Both the position numbers and the translations under genes were made by a program. Source: Candidatus Omnitrophota bacterium (lineage in GTDB: Bacteria; Omnitrophota; Gorgyraeia; 2-02-FULL-51-18). From it: a stretch of DNA of 44,542 nucleotides. The number at the start of each line of letters is the position of its first letter. Within the stretch, counting starts at the first letter, position 1. The stretch spans positions 1 to 44,542 of the forward strand of contig JACPWF010000016.1 in the NCBI GenBank assembly GCA_016197155.1. Direction: 5' to 3'. The notes under the pieces are model-generated. The model made no database searches. It was not told the DNA's origin and saw only the letters and a program-made list of their open reading frames with translations. This document shows positions 17,211 through 25,859 of the stretch, piece after piece.

Positions 17211-17758
17211 TCACACCGGAGCGAAGAGCAACGATGTTGCCCCACATAATGCTCACCCCAGAGGTAGCCTACCCAGAAGACTCGATAGTCAAGGTAAGTT
17301 CGGCTGATATCGCCGGCCTCAAGGCCCTCGCCCAGGCGAACCCTCGCAGACGAGTACGGCTGTGTGCCCATCCAAGTACCGATGATACTCTCCATGAAAT
17401 GCTAATTGTCCACGAACAGGGCACCTACGTTAGACCGCATCGACATCCTGGGAAGAGCGAATCCTTCCATATCATTGAGGGTTTGGCCGATGTGGTGATT
17501 TTCACCGACGAAGGGGAGATCAGCGAGGTAATATCGATGGGCCCATACAGCTCCGATCTGGTATTTTTCTACCGCCTTGGTCCTTCCCTTTTCCATACAC
17601 TCTTGATTAGATCACTGGTGCTGGTGTTCCACGAAACGACCAACGGGCCTTTCAGGAGAGCCGATTTGGTTTTCGCGCCGTGGGCTCCAGACGAATGTGA
17701 CACGGCTGACGCCTCCGATTTTATGAGTCATCTCTGTCAAAAGCTCGGAGTTCCTTAA
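17195..17758 (+). CDS. WbuC-family cupin metalloprotein
   Basis: 'RRRVRLCAHPSTDDTLHEMLIVHEQGTYVRPHRHPGKSESFHIIEGLADVVIFTDEG', 'FHETTNGPF'. Confidence 0.85.
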   Translation: MVPTVITPERRATMLPHIMLTPEVAYPEDSIVKVSSADIAGLKALAQANPRRRVRLCAHPSTDDTLHEMLIVHEQGTYVRPHRHPGKSESFHIIEGLADVVIFTDEGEISEVISMGPYSSDLVFFYRLGPSLFHTLLIRSLVLVFHETTNGPFRRADLVFAPWAPDECDTADASDFMSHLCQKLGVP

Positions 17759-18924
17759 TGACCTCGAGTTACTACCAGCGCCGTGAATGCCGAATCTGCA
17801 ATTCGGATAATCTCAGGCTGGTCCTGCCCTTGGTCCCAACACCGTCTGGGGATAAGTACCTAACGGAATCGCAGAGGAGCATTCCTCAGGAGCCTGTCCC
17901 CCTCGATCTTTATCAGTGCGCCGTCTGCGGCCTAGTCCAACTCCCCTATGTAATCCATCCCGATGCCCTGTATGGAGATTACATCTACGAGACCTCCATC
18001 TCGCTTGGCCTGACCAAACATTTCAGGGGTTACGCCGAAGAGGTCGCCGGCAACCTGAGACTAGACCGTGGTGATCTGGTAGTCGATATCGGCAGTAACG
18101 ACGGCACATTGTTGGGCCATTTCCGGGATCTCGGTCTGCAGGTGCTCGGTGTGGAACCCTCCCCCGCCAGCGCCAAGGCGCAGCATCTCGGAATAGACAC
18201 TAAGGTTGGATATTTCGGCGAAGTCTTGAGTCGCGATATTCGCAATGCAGTAGGGCCCGCCATGGCAATAACCGCCAACAATGTGTTTGCCAATATTGAC
18301 AATCTCGATGACGTGCTGAAGAGTTTTTTGCCCGAGACGATTTTCCACGAGCACCTGTCGTACTTCTCTCTTGGTTCACTGATGGTCTTGTTTGAACGTC
18401 ATGGGATGCAGGTTTTTGATGCGACCAGAGTGGCTACTAAAGGAGGCTCCCTCCGAGGTTTCGTCCAATTAACCGAAGCAGGCCGACCTGTCTCAAATCG
18501 AGTGGCACAACTACTTGCCATAGAACATGCTTTGGGAACGAGCAATCCCGGAGTGTTCTCTGCCTTTTCCGCTACACTGGCAGCGACAAAACACCGTTTG
18601 AGTATCTTGCTCGAGGAATTGAGGGGTTCGGGGAAATCAATAGTTGGATATGGTGCATCCGTTGGTGTAACCACCCTGCTTTACCAGTTCGATATAGCCG
18701 GTTTTCTGGACTACCTAGTGGATGACAATACCGCAAAGCACTTTCGGTTCAGCCCCGGGTCCCAGCTCCCTGTTTTGCCATCCGATGTCCTTTACGAGAG
18801 GAAGCCTGATTATGCACTCATTCTCGCATGGGCCTACGCAGATCCTATTATTGCCAGACACCGTCACTTCCTAGACGGGGGAGGACATTTTGTTATTCCT
18901 CTGCCTGACCTGACCGTCATTTGA
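17758..18924 (+). CDS. C-methyltransferase family protein (zinc-binding N-domain, SAM domain, C-domain), apparent short internal deletion
   Basis: 'RRECRICNSDNLRLVLPL', 'YQCAVCGLVQL', 'LVVDIGSNDGTLLGHFRDLGLQVLGVEPS', 'HEHLSYFSLGSL', 'KSIVGYGASVGVTTLLYQF'. Confidence 0.88.
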   Translation: MTSSYYQRRECRICNSDNLRLVLPLVPTPSGDKYLTESQRSIPQEPVPLDLYQCAVCGLVQLPYVIHPDALYGDYIYETSISLGLTKHFRGYAEEVAGNLRLDRGDLVVDIGSNDGTLLGHFRDLGLQVLGVEPSPASAKAQHLGIDTKVGYFGEVLSRDIRNAVGPAMAITANNVFANIDNLDDVLKSFLPETIFHEHLSYFSLGSLMVLFERHGMQVFDATRVATKGGSLRGFVQLTEAGRPVSNRVAQLLAIEHALGTSNPGVFSAFSATLAATKHRLSILLEELRGSGKSIVGYGASVGVTTLLYQFDIAGFLDYLVDDNTAKHFRFSPGSQLPVLPSDVLYERKPDYALILAWAYADPIIARHRHFLDGGGHFVIPLPDLTVI

Positions 18925-18949
18925 GTGCGGGGGGAAACATAGCTAGAGC

Positions 18950-19516
18950 ATGAAAAAGCCGTTAGTGGGCCCGAGGAATCTCGTTTACGAAAATCCCTAC
19001 CAGAAGATTTTCCGTGTCGAAGCTCATTTCGGGCAGTTTTCCAAGGAATACTACGTCCTGGCAACCGGACGAAAAGCGGGTATCGTTGTTATTCGCGGGG
19101 ACCAAGTGTTGCTCGTTCGGCAATATCGCCTACTCATCGACCAGGTTTCGTGGGAAATTCCCGGCGGAAAAGTGGACGAACACGAAACCCCGGCCGAAGC
19201 GGCCGTACGTGAGTGTTTCGAGGAGTCTGGAATCCAGTGCTCGAAACCGCTCCCCCTGCTTTTCTACCAGCCTGGTCTAGACACTTCCGACAACCCCACC
19301 TATCTCTTCTTCACCGACAACTTTTCCGAAACCGTCGGCAACTCGCACTTCCACCCCGATGAAGTCTGTGACATTGAGTGGATTCCTCTCTCGCGTTGTA
19401 TCGACATGATCGGCAAACATGATATTGTCGATTCCTTCTCCATTATCGCTTTATTGGCCTATCAGTCCCACTTGCTAGGTCACCTGACCTGGTCAGATGG
19501 AGTAGACAATGGATAA
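18950..19516 (+). CDS. NUDIX hydrolase (ADP-ribose pyrophosphatase-like)
   Basis: Nudix box 'GGKVDEHETPAEAAVRECFEESGI'. Confidence 0.92.
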   Translation: MKKPLVGPRNLVYENPYQKIFRVEAHFGQFSKEYYVLATGRKAGIVVIRGDQVLLVRQYRLLIDQVSWEIPGGKVDEHETPAEAAVRECFEESGIQCSKPLPLLFYQPGLDTSDNPTYLFFTDNFSETVGNSHFHPDEVCDIEWIPLSRCIDMIGKHDIVDSFSIIALLAYQSHLLGHLTWSDGVDNG

Positions 19517-20582
19517 GATCCCTTGGTGGCGAACATCTTTTGGCGAACCTGAGTTGGCGAACATTCGTGAGGCCGTCCTCAACGAGCGGATCAGCCAAGG
19601 GTCGGTAACCAAACAGTTCGAGGATCAGTTTGCCAGGTCTCTCGGGGTTCCTTACGGTGTTGCGGCGACAAGCGGCAGCGCTTCGATCCTAATGGCGCTG
19701 ATGGCGCTTCGAATCGGGACTGGCGACGAGGTCATTGTCCCCAACCGCACCTGGATCGCTACCGCCCATGCTGTGCTCATGACTGGTGCCAAAGTGGTGT
19801 TAGCTGATGTCTGTCCTGATCGACCGGTTTTGGACGTCGAAAACCTCGAAGCCAAGATCACAGACAGGACCAGAGCCGTGATCGCTGTTCACCTCAATGG
19901 GCGGGCCACAGACATGGTGTCTCTGGCCCTCTTAGCAGAAAAACATGGCTTCCTGGTCATCGAGGATGCATGTCAGGCACTGTATTCGCGTACCGCCGAA
20001 GGCTACCTGGGCACCCTTTCCACAGTTGGTTGTTTTTCCCTTGCTGTCACCAAGCTAGTCTCCACTGGGCAGGGAGGCATGGTAGTCACCAAAGACCCGC
20101 AGGTTTACGAGCAACTCGCCCTCGTTCGCAACCACGGTGTGACCGATATCTTCACCGATTCCTGGAGTCAGATGGGTTTCAACTTCAAATTCACAGACCT
20201 ATTAGCTTCTTTTGGGCTGGCGCAACTACAACGAGTTCCCGGACGCTTGAAGCACATGCAAACTATCTACCAACACTACCTAGCGGCCATGAGGGATTTC
20301 GCGTTCCTGACTCCGGTGCCCATCGATGTGAATGATGGAGAAGTACCGCTCTATGCGGAGTTTTTCTGTCCCGATAGAGCTAGGCTGGTTGACTTTCTCG
20401 CAAGTAAGAATATTCAGACCCGCCCTGTGCCTCCAAGTCTGGAGATTTCCCATTACATCGAGAGCGACGGACATTTCCCCAACTCAAAACGTTTCGCCGA
20501 TCAGGCGATGTATCTTCCTTGTGGTCCAGAACAACCTCTTGAGAATGTCGACCGGGTCATCGAGACCCTAAAAACGTTTTGA
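19509..20582 (+). CDS. DegT/DnrJ/EryC1/StrS family PLP-dependent aminotransferase
   Basis: 'PYGVAATSGSASILMALMALRIGTGDEVIVPNRTWIATAHAVLMTGAKVVLADV', 'FLVIEDACQAL', 'GCFSLAVTKLVSTGQGGMVVT' (lysine present). Confidence 0.92.
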   Translation: MDKIPWWRTSFGEPELANIREAVLNERISQGSVTKQFEDQFARSLGVPYGVAATSGSASILMALMALRIGTGDEVIVPNRTWIATAHAVLMTGAKVVLADVCPDRPVLDVENLEAKITDRTRAVIAVHLNGRATDMVSLALLAEKHGFLVIEDACQALYSRTAEGYLGTLSTVGCFSLAVTKLVSTGQGGMVVTKDPQVYEQLALVRNHGVTDIFTDSWSQMGFNFKFTDLLASFGLAQLQRVPGRLKHMQTIYQHYLAAMRDFAFLTPVPIDVNDGEVPLYAEFFCPDRARLVDFLASKNIQTRPVPPSLEISHYIESDGHFPNSKRFADQAMYLPCGPEQPLENVDRVIETLKTF

Positions 20583-20630
20583 GTTCCGCAGTATCCTACC
20601 TTTTCATTCTATAATGAGATTTCGCACCTG

Positions 20631-21815
20631 ATGCGCACTTTTGAATCGATCAACATAGGCGAGAAGGCGGAGTTGGTTCACGTCATTACAGAGGCGGACC
20701 TGGATCAGTTTGTTTCTCTCACCGGCGACAATAACCGATTACATACGGATGAGGATTACGCCCGTAATACCGCCTTCAAGAAACGAGTGATCCACGGCAT
20801 GTTAGGTGCCTCCTTTATTTCTGCAGTTATCGGCACCAAGCTGCCTGGAGATGGGGCGCTGTGGTATGCCCAGAGTTTGGATTTTCTCCTGCCTGTCCGC
20901 ATCGGTGACACGATTCGTGTCGTGGCCGAGGTAGTCAAGAAAGTCAGCCGTTTGCGCACCATAGAACTACGGACGACGATCTATAACCAGGATCGGCAGA
21001 TCGTCACCAGTGGAACCGCCAAAGTCAAAGTTGTGGAATCGCGTAGAGCAAATGGAGAAAGAACTACCGAGGAGAGTAGAAAGGTCGCACTAGTAATTGG
21101 TGGATCTGGAGGGATCGGGCGAGCTACATGCATCCAACTCGCCCGGGATGGCTTTGCTGTGGCCATTCATTATCACCGCAACCGCAAGATGGCCGAGGAG
21201 ACCCTGGCAGAGGTGAGGGCATTGGGGCAAGACGGCATTGTAGTGTCTGGGGACATCACCGATCCCACCCAGGTCGACGAACTGGTGTGGCAAGCACAGA
21301 GATCCCTACAGACGATCTCGGTTGTTGTCAACTGCGCGACAGCCAGAATTCCCAGCATTAACCTCAAGAATCTCAGGTGGGACGATATCCAAAGATCGAT
21401 CGATATGGAGGTCCGAGGAGCATTTAATCTTCAGAAGAGCACTGTCCCATCTATGGAGGAGTGTGGGCATGGTAGACTCATCTTTCTGACCTCTCATGCC
21501 ATTGAAAAACCCAATTCGGAATGGTTACCTTATATCACCGGGAAATCGGCGCTTCACGGATTTGCCCGTTCGCTAGCGATCGCACTTGCCCCAAAGGGAA
21601 TCTTGGTGAACCTCGTCTCGCCAGGAATGACTGATACCGACCTGATCGCCGATGTTCCCGAAAAGGCCAGGCTACTGACCGAGGCCCAAACTCCCTTGCG
21701 TCGCCTAGCTAGGCCCGATGATGTCGCGGGTGCCATCAGTTTCCTCGCTTCCGATAAGTCCCGCTTTCTCACCGGGGAAACTATTCGCCTGAACGGCGGT
21801 CAGGTGATGATTTGA
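20631..21815 (+). CDS. Fusion: MaoC-like hot-dog dehydratase domain + SDR (FabG-like) reductase domain
   Basis: N-domain 'FVSLTGDNNRLHTDEDYARNTAFKKRVIHGMLGASFISAVIGTKLPG'; C-domain 'KVALVIGGSGGIGRATCIQLARDGFAVAIHYHRN', Yx3K 'YITGK', 'NLVSPGMTDT', 'LTGETIRLNGGQVMI'. Confidence 0.9.
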   Translation: MRTFESINIGEKAELVHVITEADLDQFVSLTGDNNRLHTDEDYARNTAFKKRVIHGMLGASFISAVIGTKLPGDGALWYAQSLDFLLPVRIGDTIRVVAEVVKKVSRLRTIELRTTIYNQDRQIVTSGTAKVKVVESRRANGERTTEESRKVALVIGGSGGIGRATCIQLARDGFAVAIHYHRNRKMAEETLAEVRALGQDGIVVSGDITDPTQVDELVWQAQRSLQTISVVVNCATARIPSINLKNLRWDDIQRSIDMEVRGAFNLQKSTVPSMEECGHGRLIFLTSHAIEKPNSEWLPYITGKSALHGFARSLAIALAPKGILVNLVSPGMTDTDLIADVPEKARLLTEAQTPLRRLARPDDVAGAISFLASDKSRFLTGETIRLNGGQVMI

Positions 21816-23551
21816 ACGCCCCGACTTACGCCGAGATTCTTTCCCGAAACCGCGAATTGGAACAGACGGTGTCGGGAGATCCTTACAGAATAGCGGTTGT
21901 CGGTAACGCCACTACCAATCTCATCAAGGAGATTCTGGAGTACTCCCTGCGATCCCATGGTATCGCTGCAGAAGTTCAAATTGGCAACTACGATAATATT
22001 GTTCAGGATAGCTACAACTTCCGCAATGCCAACGCTATTGTCGTTTTCTGGGAGCTTTTCAACCTCCTCGATGGTTTCCAGGGTAGTGCCCCACTATTAC
22101 CCACCAACGATTTAGAGGGGCTGATAGCGAAGACTGAGGCCGAGATTGATCTAGTCCTCCGAAACCTTTCCATTCGCCCTCTAGTTCTTTTCAATCTCTT
22201 CACTGCCGATATATTCACCTATGCCTACCCTGGCGACCTGCTCCTTGATAAAGTTGCCTCCAGGTTGAATGCTTTCGCCGAGGGGCGCGCTGGGAGAACC
22301 GTGAGGTTCGTCGATCTCCGCCGGATATTCATGGGGCTCGGCATAAGGAATTGCCTCGACCTTAGGCAGTTCTACTCATCGAAATCTGTCTACAAGGTGG
22401 ATTTTTTCAGAGCCTATGCCGATCACGTCCTCCCCTTCTTCCTAGCCGCCAATGGCAGGTCCAGAAAGGTTCTTATTCTCGACTGCGACAACACCCTATG
22501 GAAGGGAATCATCGGCGAAGACGGCTTCGATGGCATCGAGATGAATCCCACCACGGCTGATGGCGCAGTATTCGCCGAGGTGCAGCGAATCGCCCTATCC
22601 CTAGGAAAGGACGGCGTGCTTCTCGGCCTGTGTTCCAAAAACAACCCCGGCGATATCGACGAGGTGTTCGGCTCGCACCCAGACATGCAGCTTCGGGCAG
22701 AGGATCTGGTGATCAAAAAGGTCGGTTGGTCAAATAAAGTGTCGAGTCTCAAGGAGATCTCCCAGCAACTCAACATCGGGCTGGAGAGTATCGTGTTTGT
22801 CGACGACTCACAGTTCGAAGTGGAAATGGTCCGCCAACAGCTGCCCGAGATCCTGACACTGCAGGTACCTACCACCATCTCCGCTTTTCCTGGATTGCTC
22901 CGTGACCATCTACCTTGTTTTCTCACCTTGGAAAACACCACGGAAGACCGCCAAAAGACCGCCATGTACAAGCAGCAGGAAACCCGGCAACATCTTAGGA
23001 ACGAGTTCAGCTCGTTGGAGGACTACTTGGCCTCGCTGGAACAGCGGCTGACTATTTTCGTCAATGTAGACTCCACCTCTGCCCGCCTGGCACAGATGTG
23101 CCAGAAAACCAATCAGTTCAACCTGACCACCAAACGATACTTGGAGGCGGATGTCAGGCGTTTCCTGGGCCAGAGCGACAAACTCATTTTCGCTTTTTCT
23201 TTGATGGATCGATTGGGGGACAGTGGAATTACCGGCCTGTCGATCCTGTCTCTGGACGAGGCCCTGTGCCAGGCTGACATCGACGTGTTCCTCATGAGTT
23301 GCCGGGTAATCGGCAGAAATGTAGAGTATGCTTTCATGGACCATCTCCTATCGGCGTTGCAGTCTAGGCAGATCAAGAAGGTGACTGCCCGGTATATTGC
23401 CACGCCAAAGAACGAGATGGCTCGGACATTTTTCGACAGTTGTGGTTTCTCGGTGCTGACCGAAACACCGTCAACAAAGGAGTATCTACTGGTCCTCGAA
23501 TGCTACCATCCAAGGCAGCTAAGTTATATAGAGGTAGTCCGTGGAGGATAA
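21812..23551 (+). CDS. FkbH-like HAD-IIIC family protein
   Basis: 'KVLILDCDNTLWKGIIGEDGFDGIEM', 'GLCSKNNPGDIDEVF', 'IVFVDDSQFEVEMVRQQLPEI', 'KTNQFNLTTKRY', C-terminal GNAT-like 'MSCRVIGRNVEYAFM'. Confidence 0.93.
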   Translation: MNAPTYAEILSRNRELEQTVSGDPYRIAVVGNATTNLIKEILEYSLRSHGIAAEVQIGNYDNIVQDSYNFRNANAIVVFWELFNLLDGFQGSAPLLPTNDLEGLIAKTEAEIDLVLRNLSIRPLVLFNLFTADIFTYAYPGDLLLDKVASRLNAFAEGRAGRTVRFVDLRRIFMGLGIRNCLDLRQFYSSKSVYKVDFFRAYADHVLPFFLAANGRSRKVLILDCDNTLWKGIIGEDGFDGIEMNPTTADGAVFAEVQRIALSLGKDGVLLGLCSKNNPGDIDEVFGSHPDMQLRAEDLVIKKVGWSNKVSSLKEISQQLNIGLESIVFVDDSQFEVEMVRQQLPEILTLQVPTTISAFPGLLRDHLPCFLTLENTTEDRQKTAMYKQQETRQHLRNEFSSLEDYLASLEQRLTIFVNVDSTSARLAQMCQKTNQFNLTTKRYLEADVRRFLGQSDKLIFAFSLMDRLGDSGITGLSILSLDEALCQADIDVFLMSCRVIGRNVEYAFMDHLLSALQSRQIKKVTARYIATPKNEMARTFFDSCGFSVLTETPSTKEYLLVLECYHPRQLSYIEVVRGG

Positions 23552-23780
23552 GATCCGCCGCATCATGTCGGCTGTATTCGGGGTACCTATGGAGTCGATT
23601 GATGGTTTGACGTCGCATCAGACTCTCGAGCAATGGGATTCTCTGAGCCATATGAAACTGGTTACAGCACTCGAAGAGGAGTTCGGAGTTGTTTTTAGTG
23701 ACAGCGAGATTTTAGAGTTGCTGAGCTACCCGCTTGTCCTTCTGATTCTTTCAGAAAAAACTGGAACTCCTCGACGTTGA
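23541..23780 (+). CDS. Acyl carrier protein
   Basis: 79 aa with 'LEQWDSLSHMKLVTALEEEFGVVFSDSEI'; DSL phosphopantetheinylation motif. Confidence 0.92.
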   Translation: MEDKIRRIMSAVFGVPMESIDGLTSHQTLEQWDSLSHMKLVTALEEEFGVVFSDSEILELLSYPLVLLILSEKTGTPRR

Positions 23781-24859
23781 TCACCACCAGTGATTACTTC
23801 CCGATGGTTCTCTGGACCTCAATGGAAAGGTTCATCAGCGAGAACTATCGGCCTGACCATATCCTATGCTCGCGAGATTACTTCCAGTGGCTTTTCCGGA
23901 TCAGTAGTTCCGCAGATCGCGCCCCAGTCATGTGTGCCTGGGAGGGCGACGAACTGACCGCCATCCTCGGTTGCCTGAACCTCACCATGCAGTGGGGTAG
24001 CCACCATCAGGACGTACCAGCCGTCGGTCTTACCCATTGGATGTCCAGCAAACGTGCTCCAATTGGCGTCGGCTGGATCCTGGCACGCAAGGCACTGAGC
24101 TGTTGCGATCTGGCGATCACCCTGAACTCCAGCAAGTTGGGATCGCCGTTTTTCAGATCTTTGGGTTGGTCTTTCCGCGAAAGTATTCCGCGCTATCTTT
24201 GCATCCTCGACAGACAACGCTGTGACATATTAGCCAGCTCCACAGAAGGCAGAACTCTCGATCGCCTCGTTTTTTCACCTCCTCATTCGACCCAAAACCC
24301 TGAGCTAATAGACTTTGCCAACTATGCGCCGCGGTGGGAGTTGTACCCACAGATGCTTTTCAGTATCAAGAGATCCAGCGAATATCTACAGTGGCGATAC
24401 CTAGAGCATCCGGTGTTCACCTACCACCTGTTGGTGTCTGGTGAAGGTCATCGGCCAGCAGTATGTGTTTACCGCATCGAACAAGCCTATGGTATAGGTG
24501 AGGGGTCAGTCGGCCGAATCGTGGAGTTTTTCCACCCTGATGACGAGAATGGCCGGATAGAAGGATCCATGTTGCTATATTTCGTCCTAAAGCGGTTGCG
24601 CGTTGTAGGTTGTGCCTTCGCCGAGTTTTATTGTACCAGCGAAGCCTTTGGTCAAACTATCCTAGCTTTGGGCGGAGGAGTTGAGCCTCCGGGTCACTAT
24701 GTCCTGCCAAGCCGCCTGACACCAATTCAGTCGATAAGGCACGACATCAACCTGACGTTTTCTCTCCCTAAGGGTCTTCCCATGCCAACGGAAGCCGGGT
24801 TATATGTAACGCGATCCGACATTGACGGGGACCAGCCTGTACGCCATATGCAGGTATGA
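23777..24859 (+). CDS. GNAT/FemAB-like acyltransferase
   Basis: Two-lobed acyltransferase-like architecture ('YFQWLFR...CAWEGDELTAILGCLN'; 'SSEYLQWRYLEHPVFTYHLLV'), adjacent to the ACP. Confidence 0.6.
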   Translation: MITTSDYFPMVLWTSMERFISENYRPDHILCSRDYFQWLFRISSSADRAPVMCAWEGDELTAILGCLNLTMQWGSHHQDVPAVGLTHWMSSKRAPIGVGWILARKALSCCDLAITLNSSKLGSPFFRSLGWSFRESIPRYLCILDRQRCDILASSTEGRTLDRLVFSPPHSTQNPELIDFANYAPRWELYPQMLFSIKRSSEYLQWRYLEHPVFTYHLLVSGEGHRPAVCVYRIEQAYGIGEGSVGRIVEFFHPDDENGRIEGSMLLYFVLKRLRVVGCAFAEFYCTSEAFGQTILALGGGVEPPGHYVLPSRLTPIQSIRHDINLTFSLPKGLPMPTEAGLYVTRSDIDGDQPVRHMQV

Positions 24860-24920
24860 TGCACACAGCGATCGAAAAAGGTATCTATCATCAGGTATTC
24901 TTCCACGAGAGGAGTTAGAA

Positions 24921-25778
24921 ATGGGACCATTAAATCTAAAAGATATGGCCAATAGAACAGTTCAGCATCAGGTTCCTGAAAACGTGAAACTAAAACACGC
25001 CGACTGTCCTGATATCGTCAGACTGGAGTTGACCAACACCTGCAACCTTGCCTGTCCGCACTGCCGTCATCATAGCAAGGAAAAACGAAAGCCGGAGAAC
25101 TATTCCCCGTATTACAAGACTCCGATTGACATGACCGAAGACCAGGTTGCCGCGATATTCGATGAGGTCGCTCCCTACAAGCCCTCGGTAACCCTTAATG
25201 TTGCCAACGAGCCACTTATCGCCCACACCTTCCCGTTTGCTGTCCGCAAAGTCAAAGAATGTGGCCTGAGCGGGACCTTCAACACCAATGGAGTCACCTT
25301 AGACAGAAAAATCGCTCAACTGCTAGTGGATGTTGAGTATGACTCCGTGAATATCAGCATTGATGCGGTGACGCCGGAGACCCTCAAGTTAGCCCGCGGA
25401 ATCACCCGCCTCGACCATCTCATCAAAAACGTGGAGATGCTGCTCGAGATCAGGGGGGAGAAGAAAACTCCCCGTGTCGGAGTCACTTTCGTAGAAACAG
25501 ATTATAATTACCACGAGATAGTATGGAATGGGGAAAGGATGAATAAGTTGCGGGACCTTCACAACAGCGGGCGTTGGGACGAGATTCCTTTCTGCCAGCC
25601 CTGTGATTACTGGGTTGAGACGTTTGACATGAAAGAAGAAGAACGTGATGGCTTCCTGATCCGCAATCCGTCCCCCTATACCACTTTTTACAATGTGAAG
25701 AGCCGATTGGACAACTGGAACAAGGATCTTCACGACCGACAGGGTACCGGGAAAACCAGAGACCACAGCGATATCTAG
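24921..25778 (+). CDS. Radical SAM protein, SPASM-like C-terminus, apparently internally shortened (start trimmed from 24822)
   Basis: 'LELTNTCNLACPHCRHHSK' (CX3CX2C), 'FNTNGVTLD', 'VNISIDAVTPET', 'WNGERMNKLRDLHNSGRWDEIPFCQPCDYW'; GAGG-like RBS before ATG 24921. Confidence 0.88.
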   Translation: MGPLNLKDMANRTVQHQVPENVKLKHADCPDIVRLELTNTCNLACPHCRHHSKEKRKPENYSPYYKTPIDMTEDQVAAIFDEVAPYKPSVTLNVANEPLIAHTFPFAVRKVKECGLSGTFNTNGVTLDRKIAQLLVDVEYDSVNISIDAVTPETLKLARGITRLDHLIKNVEMLLEIRGEKKTPRVGVTFVETDYNYHEIVWNGERMNKLRDLHNSGRWDEIPFCQPCDYWVETFDMKEEERDGFLIRNPSPYTTFYNVKSRLDNWNKDLHDRQGTGKTRDHSDI

Positions 25779-25859
25779 CAATCCGATTGCAGGAGGAGGT
25801 CACTGCCACATCTTCCAAAAAGATATATTCTTGCCTGTTAGCCGTAACTGATTTTACTA

